Source: UBA5314 sp964635975
Lineage (GTDB): Bacteria > Bacillota > Syntrophomonadia > Syntrophomonadales > Syntrophomonadaceae
Length of the DNA stretch: 64,000 nt
Direction: 5' to 3'
Assembly (NCBI GenBank): GCA_964635975.1
Contig: CAZWPO010000014.1
Location: forward strand, 14,801 to 78,800
This document shows positions 1-9,134 of the stretch, piece after piece. Made by a program: the position numbers and the translations under genes. Position 1 is the stretch's first letter. Each line of letters opens with the position of its first letter. The notes under the pieces are model-generated. The model was not told the origin of the DNA. It made no database searches and saw nothing but the letters and a program-made list of their open reading frames with translations.

Positions 1-235
1 GTTAGTCCGCCTCAATCATAGAGTTTTATGAGCCTTGATCAATATTTTCATTTTACTTAAATGAAGCGAAAGGCAATCGTATGCCCGGAGTGCTTATTTC
101 CCATGACCGGCCATCAGTTGCTATTATTGAATGTTTGTAGACTTTTTTCCACTGCAACTTGCCGGGATGTGGCGCTTAAGGATATCATTTAGTAGTAAGT
201 GATGGAAATAATGAGATGTACTGGGAGGTTATTTA
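1..235. other. Upstream intergenic region, no gene seen
   Basis: I see no convincing coding region, RNA gene or terminator here. The last bases carry the GGGAGG ribosome binding site (about 222-227) of the fdhD-like gene. The promoter of that gene probably lies in this stretch but I cannot place it with confidence. Confidence 0.5.
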
Positions 236-946
236 TTGTCAGAGTCAATTACAACCCGATTTATTGATAGCTTTTCCATGGAAAAGGGTCTGTGGAGCCA
301 CGAAGATTTTATGGTGGTAGAGCAGGCTTTTAAACTATTCATTGGAGGAGTCTACACTCATACTCTGTACTGCTGCCCTGACGATATGGAAGAACTGGTG
401 GTGGGAAATCTTGCTTCCCAGGGGATTATCACCCACGCTGCTCAGGTAGAGTCAATAAGCATAAATGGCCAGAGCATTGAAGTTCAAATTAAAAACCATG
501 AGCCTGCTGTGGTACGGGAAATCGAAAGCAAAGATGGTCTTTTTTGTTATGCCGGGGATGCGCTGGAACTAATGAGACAGCACCTGGACAGTTCAGAGCT
601 GCACAAAATCACCGGTGGGGTGCACCTGATGAGCCTGGCCAGGGGAAGTCAGATACTGGCTACCCGACAGGATGTAGGGCGACACAACGCGCTTGATAAG
701 TTGTTTGGATATTGCCTCTTAAACCAGATCGACATACAAGACAAGATCCTCTTGAGCAGCGGCAGGGTCAGTCACGAGATTATTCAGAAAGTAGTGAGCA
801 TGGGGATCAAAATTGTGGTGTCACGGGCTGCGGTCACTTCACTGGGTGCTCAGGTCGCCCTGGATAATGGGATAACAGTGTTGGGATTCACACGCGGCAG
901 CCGCTTTAATATTTACTCCCATCCGAAAAGAATTTTATGGAAGTAG
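236..946 (+). CDS. FdhD-like protein lacking the CxxC motif
   Basis: This 236-residue protein belongs to the FdhD family, whose characterised members pass sulfur from a cysteine desulfurase to the molybdenum/tungsten cofactor of formate dehydrogenase. Family signatures are visible: TGGVH (126-130), DVGRHN (146-151), a SGR-containing segment and the C-terminal GFTRGSRFN stretch. The region where FdhD normally has the essential CGxCG pair carries only a single Cys (Cys104, in GLFCYAG), so classical sulfurtransferase chemistry looks impaired. The TTG start at 236 follows GGGAGG at a good distance. The next gene starts 12 bp downstream, so the two are probably one operon. It may be a cofactor-binding paralogue rather than a working FdhD; no formate dehydrogenase gene is in the window. 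Confidence 0.8.
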   Translation: MSESITTRFIDSFSMEKGLWSHEDFMVVEQAFKLFIGGVYTHTLYCCPDDMEELVVGNLASQGIITHAAQVESISINGQSIEVQIKNHEPAVVREIESKDGLFCYAGDALELMRQHLDSSELHKITGGVHLMSLARGSQILATRQDVGRHNALDKLFGYCLLNQIDIQDKILLSSGRVSHEIIQKVVSMGIKIVVSRAAVTSLGAQVALDNGITVLGFTRGSRFNIYSHPKRILWK

Positions 947-958
947 GGCGGTGAAAGA

Positions 959-2767
959 GTGTCGGAACAGGTTTCCATAATAGTGGTCGATCCTGAGCAA
1001 AAGGAAAGGCGAGTCTGGGCTGTTCGTGGTCAGAATTTGAGAGAGGCCCTGGTTTTAACTGGCCTGGATCCTGGCGGAACATGCGGCGGGCGGGGAACAT
1101 GCGGGAAATGCAAAGTGCGTGTGGAGTCCGCTTCCTCCCCAATGGGTGCCGAGGAGCGCAGCCGACTGCTCCCGGAAGAAATCAAAGCCGGGGAGCGCCT
1201 GGCCTGCTTTATTGATGTAAATGAGTCTATGACTGTCCGGGTGGATTACAGTGAGAATATGAAGGGAAGTAAAATCAGGCCTCGTATGGCTGACGCCGGA
1301 CGGGTAGATCCAAAGTATGTTGAAACCAGGCGTATATTTATCGAGGGGCTGGATAAGCAGAATCCGGTCCCGCTTTATGACCGGCTCAAAAAGGCTATGC
1401 CCGGTTTGATTATGAAAATCCCACCGGACAACTTGAACGACCTGGCTGCGCTCGATCGTCAGGGGCGGCCAACCATGGAACTATATGCGCTTATTTTTGA
1501 AGGACGTGAGGTCAAGTGTCTCTCCAGAGACAATGACAGCGCCTATGGCATTGCTTTGGATCTGGGCACTACCAGTCTGCAGGCTTCCCTGGTAGATCTG
1601 GTGGATGGAGAGGTCGTGTCCATTACGTCCCAAACCAATTTGCAGAGGGTGCTGGGCGAAGATATTATATCCAGGGTCTCGCATTGCCTTGATAATCCCG
1701 AAGGGCTTGGCAACCTTAACCGGATTCTTATAAACGGGGTCAATGCTATGATCGATGAACTGCTGGCAGAGAGCGGGATTCCCGCGGACCAGATCTTTGC
1801 TTTCAGCGTGGTGGGAAATCCTGTAATGCTGCATTTTTTCCTCCGTTTTAATGTGAACGGATTTGGCAGCATGCCTTACTACGGGATGTTTTACAGCGAT
1901 TACCTGGCTTCTGCAGCCGCACTAGGCCTGAAGGCGAATCCAGAGGCTACTGTATTCCTACTCCCCCAGATAGGCGGATTCGTAGGATCAGATACTGTAT
2001 CCGGATTGTTGAGTTTAAACGCTTTAAACGACCAGCGTTTTCTCTATATCGACATCGGGACCAATGGAGAGGTAGTGATTGGCAATCGCGGGCAGTTTTG
2101 GGCTGCATCGGCCGCAGCCGGGCCCGCTTTTGAAGGGGGCTCGATAACTCGGGGCATGAGGGCAGTAACAGGGGCTATTGACCGGGTGCAGATAAAAGAT
2201 GGATCATTGAGCTATCATGTCCTTGGTGGGGTCAACCCGCGCGGTCTGTGCGGATCAGGAATAATAGATCTAGTAGGTTCGCTGCTTGAAGGTCAGTATC
2301 TTGACAGTATGGGGCAGTTTACATCGCTGTCAGAAGAGCGCTTGGCCATGCGGGCAGGTGCTCGCGGGCTAGAATTGCGTTTATCAGGAAAAAGTTACCC
2401 GGAAATTGTTTTTAACCAGGAAGATGTACGCCAGCTTCAGCTGGCCAAGAGTGCTGTTCGCACTGCGGCAGATATACTGCTTGAGAAGGCCGGAATGAAT
2501 GCAAAAGACCTGAACGCAGTGTTTCTGGCTGGAACATTCGGATCATACGTCGATCCGGAAAAAGCAGTTAGAATCGGACTCCTGCCCAGAGTAGATGGCA
2601 GCATAGTCAAGAATATAGGTAATGCGGCTGCTGCGGGAGCGGTCAAGGCGCTGCTATCGCCTTTTCAACAGGAGGAAGCGAGAAGCCTGGCCGGTAGGAT
2701 CAAATACATAGAACTGGCCAGCCAGCAGAATTTTTCAGACTTATTCATTAAGAATCTGAATTTTTAG
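959..2767 (+). CDS. 2Fe-2S ferredoxin/ASKHA-domain corrinoid activation protein
   Basis: The 602-residue protein starts with a plant-type 2Fe-2S ferredoxin domain (Cys42, Cys48, Cys51 and Cys83), followed by a linker and an actin-like ATPase (ASKHA, DUF4445) domain beginning with DLGTTS at 201-206. Later nucleotide-site segments DIGTNGEV and AGTFGSY are present. Family members such as RACo and RamA-like proteins use ATP and a low-potential electron to reduce inactive Co(II) corrinoid proteins to Co(I). GTG at 959 is taken as the start because it leaves a full ferredoxin domain and follows a GGGCGG-type site. It is probably co-transcribed with the fdhD-like gene. A partner corrinoid protein is not adjacent; the closest candidate in the window is the MetH-like protein at 12960, which lacks its own reactivation domain. 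That pairing is inference. Confidence 0.88.
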   Translation: MSEQVSIIVVDPEQKERRVWAVRGQNLREALVLTGLDPGGTCGGRGTCGKCKVRVESASSPMGAEERSRLLPEEIKAGERLACFIDVNESMTVRVDYSENMKGSKIRPRMADAGRVDPKYVETRRIFIEGLDKQNPVPLYDRLKKAMPGLIMKIPPDNLNDLAALDRQGRPTMELYALIFEGREVKCLSRDNDSAYGIALDLGTTSLQASLVDLVDGEVVSITSQTNLQRVLGEDIISRVSHCLDNPEGLGNLNRILINGVNAMIDELLAESGIPADQIFAFSVVGNPVMLHFFLRFNVNGFGSMPYYGMFYSDYLASAAALGLKANPEATVFLLPQIGGFVGSDTVSGLLSLNALNDQRFLYIDIGTNGEVVIGNRGQFWAASAAAGPAFEGGSITRGMRAVTGAIDRVQIKDGSLSYHVLGGVNPRGLCGSGIIDLVGSLLEGQYLDSMGQFTSLSEERLAMRAGARGLELRLSGKSYPEIVFNQEDVRQLQLAKSAVRTAADILLEKAGMNAKDLNAVFLAGTFGSYVDPEKAVRIGLLPRVDGSIVKNIGNAAAAGAVKALLSPFQQEEARSLAGRIKYIELASQQNFSDLFIKNLNF

Positions 2768-2797
2768 TATTTGAATTTCATTAATAATTAAATAAAA

Positions 2798-2835
2798 GCC
2801 CGTGCGAGCAACCTAAGTGTTGATGCACGGGCCTT
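2798..2835. terminator. Bidirectional terminator between convergent genes
   Basis: Perfect 8-bp arms GCCCGTGC (2798-2805) and GCACGGGC (2825-2832) with a T-run on one side and an A-run on the other. It lies between the ASKHA gene and the convergent DUF1015 gene and can serve both. Confidence 0.8.
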
Positions 2836-2860
2836 GTCTGCGCATGGAAACATTTTTACC

Positions 2861-4162
2861 TTACTTGATATCCAGATCATTTATTATTAATCCGGTTATG
2901 AGCTTGGGATAAAAATAAGTTGATTTCTGAGGCATCTTATCACGCGCATTGGCAACGGCAACGATATCCTCGACGCGGGTGGCGTTGAGTAAAAAGCCCA
3001 GCTGGAAGTGGCCGCTGTCAACCTGCTCGACCAAAAACTTTTCACTGCGGGTATAGCTCAGGTTGTCCTGGCTGCGCCTTTGCTCTTCACCGATGTTTAG
3101 GATCTGATCAAGCACCAAATAATCAAGAATAGCCACATCGAGGTCTTTCCAGGCTGTGGATTTATCCTGTGGCAGACGCTCGGCAACCAGATCCGGATCT
3201 TTTACTTTTAACATGAATAAGCCGCTTTTGGTATACAGGCCGAAGCTGTGAGCCTGCTTGCCACTGATTTCAAGTTCATTCATGAAAGCAGCCGTGTTGC
3301 TGCCCTCGAACGGTATTACCTCAAACAGCGGGCTCAGTTTTTCCATGAAATCTGCCTGGTTGAAATCAGGTATATTTCCCGCCAGCCGATGGGTTGGGAA
3401 CACTACCAGTCCTCCATCGTATAAATTGACCAGCGTAGCCAGACAATAATCATATCCGGAATGGCCGGCGGCCTTCATAGATTTGGAAAAGTCAAGAGCG
3501 GTTTCATAGCGGTGATGGCCATCAGCGATATATATCTTTTTGTCTTCCATAAGGTCGACGATTTTCTTAACAAGGGCGGTATCGCCGATCACCCAGATGC
3601 GGTGGGTCTCATTGGCTTCATCAATGATGTCTATGTCTGGCGTGCGGTTTTTGGCATAATCAAGCATCAACTGGTCGATTAAATTATCCTCATCGATAAA
3701 TACAGCAAAAATAGAACTGAAATTACTGTGCGTATGCTGCATTAGTTTAAAACGATCAGCTTTGGGTTTGGACAGGGTCTCCTCATGGGGAAGGATGTTG
3801 CCCTTGCTGTAGTCTTCTACCTGCAAGCCGCAGACCAAACCGCTGCGCACCAGTTTGCGGCCGTGATGCTCAAAAATCTGCTGGTAGAGATAGAGCGAAG
3901 GAGTCGATTCCGGAAGTAAGGTCTCATCTTCACGCCATTTATCCAGGTATTGCCGGGCTCTGGTATAACGGTTATTCTCATCGCTGTCCTGGGGGAAGAT
4001 CAAGCCCAGCTCCAGGCGAATGATATTGGAGGGATGTTCTGCATAGTAGCGAGCCTGGGCGGTATCATCGATGATATCATAGGGGGGAGTCACAACTGAA
4101 GCCAGGTTGGCTATCTTTTCTTTATTGTAGCGTAGACCTCTAAATGGAAGAATTTTTGCCAT
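2861..4162 (-). CDS. DUF1015 family protein
   Basis: The 433-residue product matches the DUF1015 family (COG4198), common in Clostridia and of unproven function. Family marks are the N-terminal PFRGLRYN and TPPYD segments (about 6-29) and the ADGHHRYETAL motif at about 213-223, which resembles a nuclease- or transferase-like active site. No signal peptide or membrane segment is visible, so it is probably cytoplasmic. It starts with ATG after an AGGAGG site (complement, about 4170-4177) and stands alone, divergent from the PHP phosphatase gene. In other bacteria members often sit near serine biosynthesis genes; none is seen here. Confidence 0.82.
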   Translation of the reverse strand: MAKILPFRGLRYNKEKIANLASVVTPPYDIIDDTAQARYYAEHPSNIIRLELGLIFPQDSDENNRYTRARQYLDKWREDETLLPESTPSLYLYQQIFEHHGRKLVRSGLVCGLQVEDYSKGNILPHEETLSKPKADRFKLMQHTHSNFSSIFAVFIDEDNLIDQLMLDYAKNRTPDIDIIDEANETHRIWVIGDTALVKKIVDLMEDKKIYIADGHHRYETALDFSKSMKAAGHSGYDYCLATLVNLYDGGLVVFPTHRLAGNIPDFNQADFMEKLSPLFEVIPFEGSNTAAFMNELEISGKQAHSFGLYTKSGLFMLKVKDPDLVAERLPQDKSTAWKDLDVAILDYLVLDQILNIGEEQRRSQDNLSYTRSEKFLVEQVDSGHFQLGFLLNATRVEDIVAVANARDKMPQKSTYFYPKLITGLIINDLDIK

Positions 4163-4328
4163 TGTTTTATCAATAGACCTCCTTGGCGCTTAATAGGTTT
4201 CGATTGTTTCAAATTTTAGTATATGCCAATGGTTTATGCAATTCTTTTTTAACCCGTGTTTTGTTGATTTTTAGCTCTGGGAATGTCTACAATGAAATAC
4301 TGAAGGATGTTGCCCGGGGAGGAATAAG

Positions 4329-5093
4329 ATGATTGCCGATTATCATATCCATGCGGTTGCACATGGGGAGTATTATTATACTGATGAATGGCTACGCTGT
4401 TTTATCGCGCGAGCCAAACAGATGGGCATTGATGAAATAGGATTCTCTGAACATGACGAGTATCTGGAACGGATTGATCGTGATTTGATCCGGGTGCTGG
4501 GGAAGGAGTACCCGGAAATCGGGCTTAGATTAGGCCTGGAGATGGATTTTATCCCCGGCCGGCAGAACTATATAAGGGGCTTGCTGGCTCATAACCAGTT
4601 TGATTATGTGCTGGGATCAGTTCACTTTATTGACGGGTGGGGTTTTGACCATCCTGACCATCGTGTTCGCTTTGAAGAACTGGATATCGATGAAGTCTAT
4701 GATGACTACTTCTCCCTGGTAAAGGAAGCCGTTGAGACTGGCTTGTTCGACATCGTGAGCCATCTCGACCTGGTCAAGGTCTGGGGGCACAGACCCAAGC
4801 GCCGCGACATTTTTGAATTTGTACAGCCGGTTTTACGGTGTGTTAAAGAGGCCGGGATGGTAATAGAAATAAATAGCGGAGGTTTACGCAAACCTGTAGG
4901 GGAGATGTATCCCTCCTTTGATATCCTTAAACAAATGGCCAAGATGGAAATCCCTATTACCCTCGGTTCTGATGCCCACCATCCCGACCAGTTAGGATAC
5001 GGGCTGAATGAGGCAGCCCGGCTGGCACGTCAGGCCGGATATGACAAATTTGTAAAATTTGAATCTCGCCGCCAGATTACAGCCTGGTTGTAG
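4329..5093 (+). CDS. PHP-domain histidinol-phosphatase-type hydrolase
   Basis: The 254-residue protein is a PHP-family metal phosphatase, closest in appearance to HisJ-type histidinol phosphatases. Metal ligands are visible in YHIH (5-8), SEHD (40-43), LEMDF (70-74), GSVHF (96-100), a SHLDLVK segment and the final GSDAHHPDQLG. Its length and motif order fit HisJ. No other histidine biosynthesis gene is in the window, so the physiological substrate is open; a phosphatase acting on another small phosphoester is possible. ATG at 4329 follows GGGGAGGA. The Na+/Ca2+ exchanger gene follows after 28 bp. Confidence 0.8.
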   Translation: MIADYHIHAVAHGEYYYTDEWLRCFIARAKQMGIDEIGFSEHDEYLERIDRDLIRVLGKEYPEIGLRLGLEMDFIPGRQNYIRGLLAHNQFDYVLGSVHFIDGWGFDHPDHRVRFEELDIDEVYDDYFSLVKEAVETGLFDIVSHLDLVKVWGHRPKRRDIFEFVQPVLRCVKEAGMVIEINSGGLRKPVGEMYPSFDILKQMAKMEIPITLGSDAHHPDQLGYGLNEAARLARQAGYDKFVKFESRRQITAWL

Positions 5094-5121
5094 CGAGAGA
5101 TGATGAATAAGGAGAAGGTTT

Positions 5122-6132
5122 ATGCAGAATATGGGGCTGTTGTTGGTAAGTTTGGGAATCGTACTGCTCGGGGCTGAGGTCTTTGTAAACGGGATTGAAT
5201 GGCTGGGTAAAAAAATGAACTTGTCTGAAGGGGCAGTGGGCAGTGTGCTGGCCGCGGTGGGGACCGCTCTGCCGGAAACGATCATTCCGCTGATTGCTAT
5301 AGCTTTCTCGGGGGGCGCTTCAGGCCATGAAATTGGCATAGGTGCTATCCTGGGAGCTCCATTGATGCTTTCTACTCTGGCTATGTTTGTGACCGGTATC
5401 GCGGTTTTGATCTTCAGTCGTCGCCGCACTCACGGACGCAAGGTTCTGGCCGACTATTCATCACTCAGACGAGATCTGCGCTTTTTTATACCAGTATATG
5501 GTACGGCGGTTATTGCGGGATTGATTCCTCCGGATTACAGAATATTTCAGATAATTATAGCGATATGCATGGTTCTCTCCTATCTTATCTATGTATATAT
5601 CATGATCTCTCAGGAGAGGGATATTGAATCCGACGAGGACCTGCCCCGCTGCTATTTTGCCCGTTCGTATGAGTCCCCGCCCATTTTTTTGATTTTGCTG
5701 CAGGTTGCTGTAGCACTAGGTCTTATCATCCTTGGGGCTCGTCTATTTGTTGATTCGGTAGCCGCACTGGCGGTATTGTTCGGTGTGCCTGCATTCGTAC
5801 TAGCCATTATAATCACACCCATTGCAACTGAATTGCCCGAGAAATTTAACAGTATAATATGGATTTCCAGGGAAAAAGACACCCTGGCCCTGGGCAATAT
5901 CACTGGAGCCATGGTTTTTCAGAGTTCGTTGATACCGGCCATGGGCATATTGCTAACTGACTGGCAGTTGAGCAGGGGAGCGTTGATAGCTGCTGCTATA
6001 GCACTTGTAACCTCGAGTATCCTGCTGGAAGAAATAAGCCGCAAGAAGCACGTAACGGCAAGGACTTTATCCTTTGGCGGCTTAATGTACCTGCTGTTTT
6101 TAGGGTCCGTCTTTGTCGGCTGGATCAGATAG
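5122..6132 (+). CDS. Sodium/calcium exchanger-family membrane protein
   Basis: The 336-residue polytopic membrane protein has two alpha-repeat motifs of the Ca2+/cation antiporter superfamily. The first is GTALPETIIP at about residues 49-58, and the second is ITPIATELPEK about 180 residues later, each inside hydrophobic helices and carrying the ion-binding Glu. About ten hydrophobic segments are visible, with a charged cytoplasmic loop in the middle. It probably exports Ca2+ or another cation in exchange for Na+ or H+. ATG at 5122 follows AAGGAGAAGG. It is closely spaced with the PHP gene upstream and the Rid gene downstream (12 bp), suggesting a three-gene operon without an obvious shared function. 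Confidence 0.82.
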   Translation: MQNMGLLLVSLGIVLLGAEVFVNGIEWLGKKMNLSEGAVGSVLAAVGTALPETIIPLIAIAFSGGASGHEIGIGAILGAPLMLSTLAMFVTGIAVLIFSRRRTHGRKVLADYSSLRRDLRFFIPVYGTAVIAGLIPPDYRIFQIIIAICMVLSYLIYVYIMISQERDIESDEDLPRCYFARSYESPPIFLILLQVAVALGLIILGARLFVDSVAALAVLFGVPAFVLAIIITPIATELPEKFNSIIWISREKDTLALGNITGAMVFQSSLIPAMGILLTDWQLSRGALIAAAIALVTSSILLEEISRKKHVTARTLSFGGLMYLLFLGSVFVGWIR

Positions 6133-6144
6133 GGAGGAATTGGT

Positions 6145-6603
6145 ATGAACGTTGAAGAGCGCCTGAAAGAGATGAATATAGTTATACCTCAAGTGACCAG
6201 ACCGCTCGCATCTTATGTGCCGGCCATTGCTGCCGGCTCGCTGGTATTTGTATCCGGACAACTGCCAATGAGTGAAGGCAGCCTCCTCTATTCTGGTAAA
6301 GTAGGTGTGGATCTGAGTATAGAAGAAGGAGAAGAAGCAGCCCGTCAGGCCATGATTAACTGCCTGGCGGCTCTATTCGGCATGCTGGGAGATTGGGAAG
6401 CCCTGGACAGGATTGTGAAGGTCACGGGATATATTCAATGCCGTGAGGATTTTACCCAGCAGCCCCGGGTGCTGAACGGTGCTTCCAACTTGCTGGAGCA
6501 GATATTTGGGGATAAGGGCCTGCACGCGCGGGCGGCAGTGGGAGTAAATGCTCTGCCATTGAACGCTGCCTGCGAAGTGGAGCTCATAGCTAAACTAAAA
6601 TAA
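6145..6603 (+). CDS. RidA/YjgF/YER057c/UK114 family protein
   Basis: The 152-residue protein fits the RidA superfamily, a trimeric fold. RidA itself hydrolyses reactive enamine/imine intermediates released by PLP enzymes. Seen are the N-terminal VFVSGQLP segment and the C-terminal HARAAVGVNALPLNAACEVE block, which contains the Arg in the position expected to bind the substrate carboxylate. It is slightly longer than RidA proper and resembles the YjgF-like subgroup often called YER057c-like, so enamine deaminase activity is likely but unproven. ATG at 6145 follows GGGAGGAA, 12 bp after the exchanger gene. Confidence 0.85.
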   Translation: MNVEERLKEMNIVIPQVTRPLASYVPAIAAGSLVFVSGQLPMSEGSLLYSGKVGVDLSIEEGEEAARQAMINCLAALFGMLGDWEALDRIVKVTGYIQCREDFTQQPRVLNGASNLLEQIFGDKGLHARAAVGVNALPLNAACEVELIAKLK

Positions 6604-6633
6604 CTATTATTACCAACGAAAAACGTTAGAAAA

Positions 6634-6678
6634 AGCCCGTGATTGAGAAAGATTAGACCCCGATCGCGGACTTTTTTA
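6634..6678. terminator. Bidirectional terminator
   Basis: Imperfect hairpin with arms AGCCCGTGAT (6634-6643) and ATCGCGGACT (6663-6672), preceded by A residues and followed by a T-run. It lies between the rid gene and the convergent K+ channel gene. Confidence 0.6.
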
Positions 6679-6705
6679 GATATATAGATTTATTTTTTAT
6701 ATATG

Positions 6706-7695
6706 CTAGAATTCGGTCTCTAATTGTTCCAGAGCCGTGCGGGAACCCAACAAGATCAATGTATCTCCAATAAGCACCTTGTCATAGCCATGAATATTCA
6801 TTCTTACCTCATTATCTCTGATAATTGCAATTACACGCATTTCCACTTCTTCCCGCCCAAAGATGCTCTTAATGTCTTGATTAACCAGTGGCGAAGTTTC
6901 GGCAATCAGCAGTTCTTCAAGCTGCAGTTCCTTATTGGGAATAGTAAAAAGAGTATCTACCAGATCCACGGTTACTGGTTTAAGCATGGACATGGCCATT
7001 TGGTGGCCGCCTATCTGGGTGGGTGATATAACTTTATCAGCACCGGCACGCCTGAGTTTTTCTACGGTCTCCGGTCGCTCAGCCCGGGCTACTATTTTAA
7101 GCTGGGGATTCAGATCCCTGGCTGAGAGGGCCACAAACAGGTTATAGGCATCCTCGGGAAGGGCTGCTACCACCCCCCTGGCTTTGTGAATGCCCAGGGT
7201 AATTAAAACTTCGTCCTCAGTAGCGTCGCCAAGGTAAATCAGGTGTCCTGCATCTTCCAGGTGAGTGGTTTTTTCTTCATCATTGTCAACCAGCACATAG
7301 GGTACATTCTCGTTTTTCAGGATGTGCGCAACACTAGATCCTACCCGGCCAGCTCCACAAACAATTATGTGGTTTTCCAGCTTCTTAATGGCCGCCAGGG
7401 TTTTATCATGTCTCAATATTCTTGACACCTGCCCTTCAACCAGGAATGAAAATATGGTTAATAAACAATAGGTTACCAGACCTACGCCTAAAAGCATTAC
7501 CGCCAAAAGGAATACTTTGCCTTGGTATGTTACCGGCAGCATTTCTCCATACCCTGTAGTGGTTAGTGTTTGAACCGTCAACCAGAAGGAGTCAAATACA
7601 GACCATCCTTCAAAATAGACGAGACCCGCGGTGCTCAAGAAGATAACCAGCAGTAATTATACTATGGCAATTGTAATTTTCAGCCTGGATTCCAA
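6706..7695 (-). pseudogene. Ion channel with TrkA-N/TrkA-C domains, in-frame stop
   Basis: This is a two-helix potassium-channel gene with cytoplasmic RCK domains. The intact part holds the selectivity filter TTTGYGE, a second membrane helix, a Rossmann TrkA-N domain opening with VCGAGRVGSS, and a TrkA-C domain near the end. Reading further upstream in the same frame gives a TTG start at 7695 behind a GAGGAA site, then ESRLKITIAIV, a TAA stop (7657-7659), and then LLLVIFLSTAG, which completes the first membrane helix. The stop therefore cuts helix 1 in an otherwise coherent reading frame. A shorter product could start at TTG 7638 but would lack half of helix 1. Either the gene is inactivated, or one base is a sequencing error (TTA to TAA is the simplest change). 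Confidence 0.75.
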
Positions 7696-7796
7696 GACAA
7701 TTCCTCGATTCACTAGGATTGATAAGGAAACACTTCGGGGACCTTTTTCATTATAGCATAGCTTAACGGCGCCTAATCCCACTATCATGGAGGATA

Positions 7797-8927
7797 TTAC
7801 GATATTTTACCGACCAGGGCGTTGCTGAAACGGATATTGATCTTGCTGATAACAAAACAAGTCGCGAGGCTTGCAATTGCGCACACTATAAAAACCAGAA
7901 AAATCTGGGCAACGGGATTGATCGCTGTCATGTATGCCTTTGCAAACGAGTTGAGATAGAACAGGATCAATGGATGGACAAAATAGCCTCCGAAAGAGTA
8001 CCTGCCGACCATATGCATATGACTGGTCAGATTGGGATAGCCTGCGGCAATAATACTCGAGATATAGTAGAGGAACAGCAGGGAAGCTGTAAGATAGAAG
8101 ACCATTTCTAGATTTAAAGGCAGGGTGATCTGATAGTTTATAATGTAACTCCCGGCTGTGTTGTACTGAGCTGAGAGGAACATTTTGTAGAAAATGAATG
8201 CGAAAGTTGCGAGGAAAGCCAGGATGATCATGCCGGAAAAACGCCGTAAAACTTCCTTAATCTTAATGATATACAGACCGGCAACAGAACCCATGATGAA
8301 ATAGAGGAACCAGGATGGGAAAATACGGTCCCGGTAGTCCACGATAGTTTTCAACACCGGTGAAGTAATATCGCTGTAAACCAGGGGTATAACATGATTG
8401 TATGCCCAAATGTAGGCGATATATAAAGCAAATGTCAGGCCTAAGAGCAGCGCCGGACGGTTGCGGCAGCTTAAAATCAGCTTTCTAAAAAGCGGGAAGA
8501 CTAAATAGAACTGCAATACCATGACCATAAACCACAGGTGATAAAAAGCATCGCCAGCCAGAGTATGCTGGCCGATCCTGAATAAAGCTGAACCGGAATC
8601 GGGGGTGCCGGTGAGGAAGTGTAACCAGACAAAATAGAACACTGACCAGAGGAAGTAGGGAACGAATACGGAGGTAAAACGTTTGTGAATAAAATTGCCG
8701 TAAAACAGCTCCTTTTCCCCGTGATTATAAAAGAGAACCAGACCGGTAATGAAGACGAACATGGGAACGCCGAACCTTATTAAGAGGAGAAGAAAGGCGG
8801 AGCTCAGCCCGGAAGCGGCATCTAAATTGTCATTATACATGTAGCATGCCAGAGTGTGCTGGAGGACAATGGCCAGGAATGCAAGAGCTCTTAAAATTTC
8901 AATTTCGTCTAATTTGTGTTTGTGCAT
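7797..8927 (-). CDS. Membrane acyltransferase, family 3
   Basis: The 376-residue protein has about ten hydrophobic helices and the N-terminal EILRALAFLAIVLQH segment typical of acyltransferase-3 (OafA/YrhL/WecH-like) enzymes, which transfer acetyl or other acyl groups to cell-surface polysaccharides or lipids. The conserved His after the first helix is in place. It starts with ATG at 8927 and stands alone. The acceptor cannot be predicted. Its TTTTTTA-poor 3' flank shows no clear terminator. Confidence 0.8.
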   Translation of the reverse strand: MHKHKLDEIEILRALAFLAIVLQHTLACYMYNDNLDAASGLSSAFLLLLIRFGVPMFVFITGLVLFYNHGEKELFYGNFIHKRFTSVFVPYFLWSVFYFVWLHFLTGTPDSGSALFRIGQHTLAGDAFYHLWFMVMVLQFYLVFPLFRKLILSCRNRPALLLGLTFALYIAYIWAYNHVIPLVYSDITSPVLKTIVDYRDRIFPSWFLYFIMGSVAGLYIIKIKEVLRRFSGMIILAFLATFAFIFYKMFLSAQYNTAGSYIINYQITLPLNLEMVFYLTASLLFLYYISSIIAAGYPNLTSHMHMVGRYSFGGYFVHPLILFYLNSFAKAYMTAINPVAQIFLVFIVCAIASLATCFVISKINIRFSNALVGKIS

Positions 8928-9134
8928 TTAATTACCTCGTCGATGATGGGTAGGAATTATATATTATTCTTCTTTGGAGAACTAATTCCTTCTCTATGAT
9001 AATCGAAAAGTTAGCGGCAAACCTTTTCATAAATATTTCATTATTTAAAATACCTAAACTAGTACGATTTCCCTGTGATAAAATCTCATTAACAGCTGAT
9101 CATGGATTATATTTTTATGCGCGAGGAGTTCATT

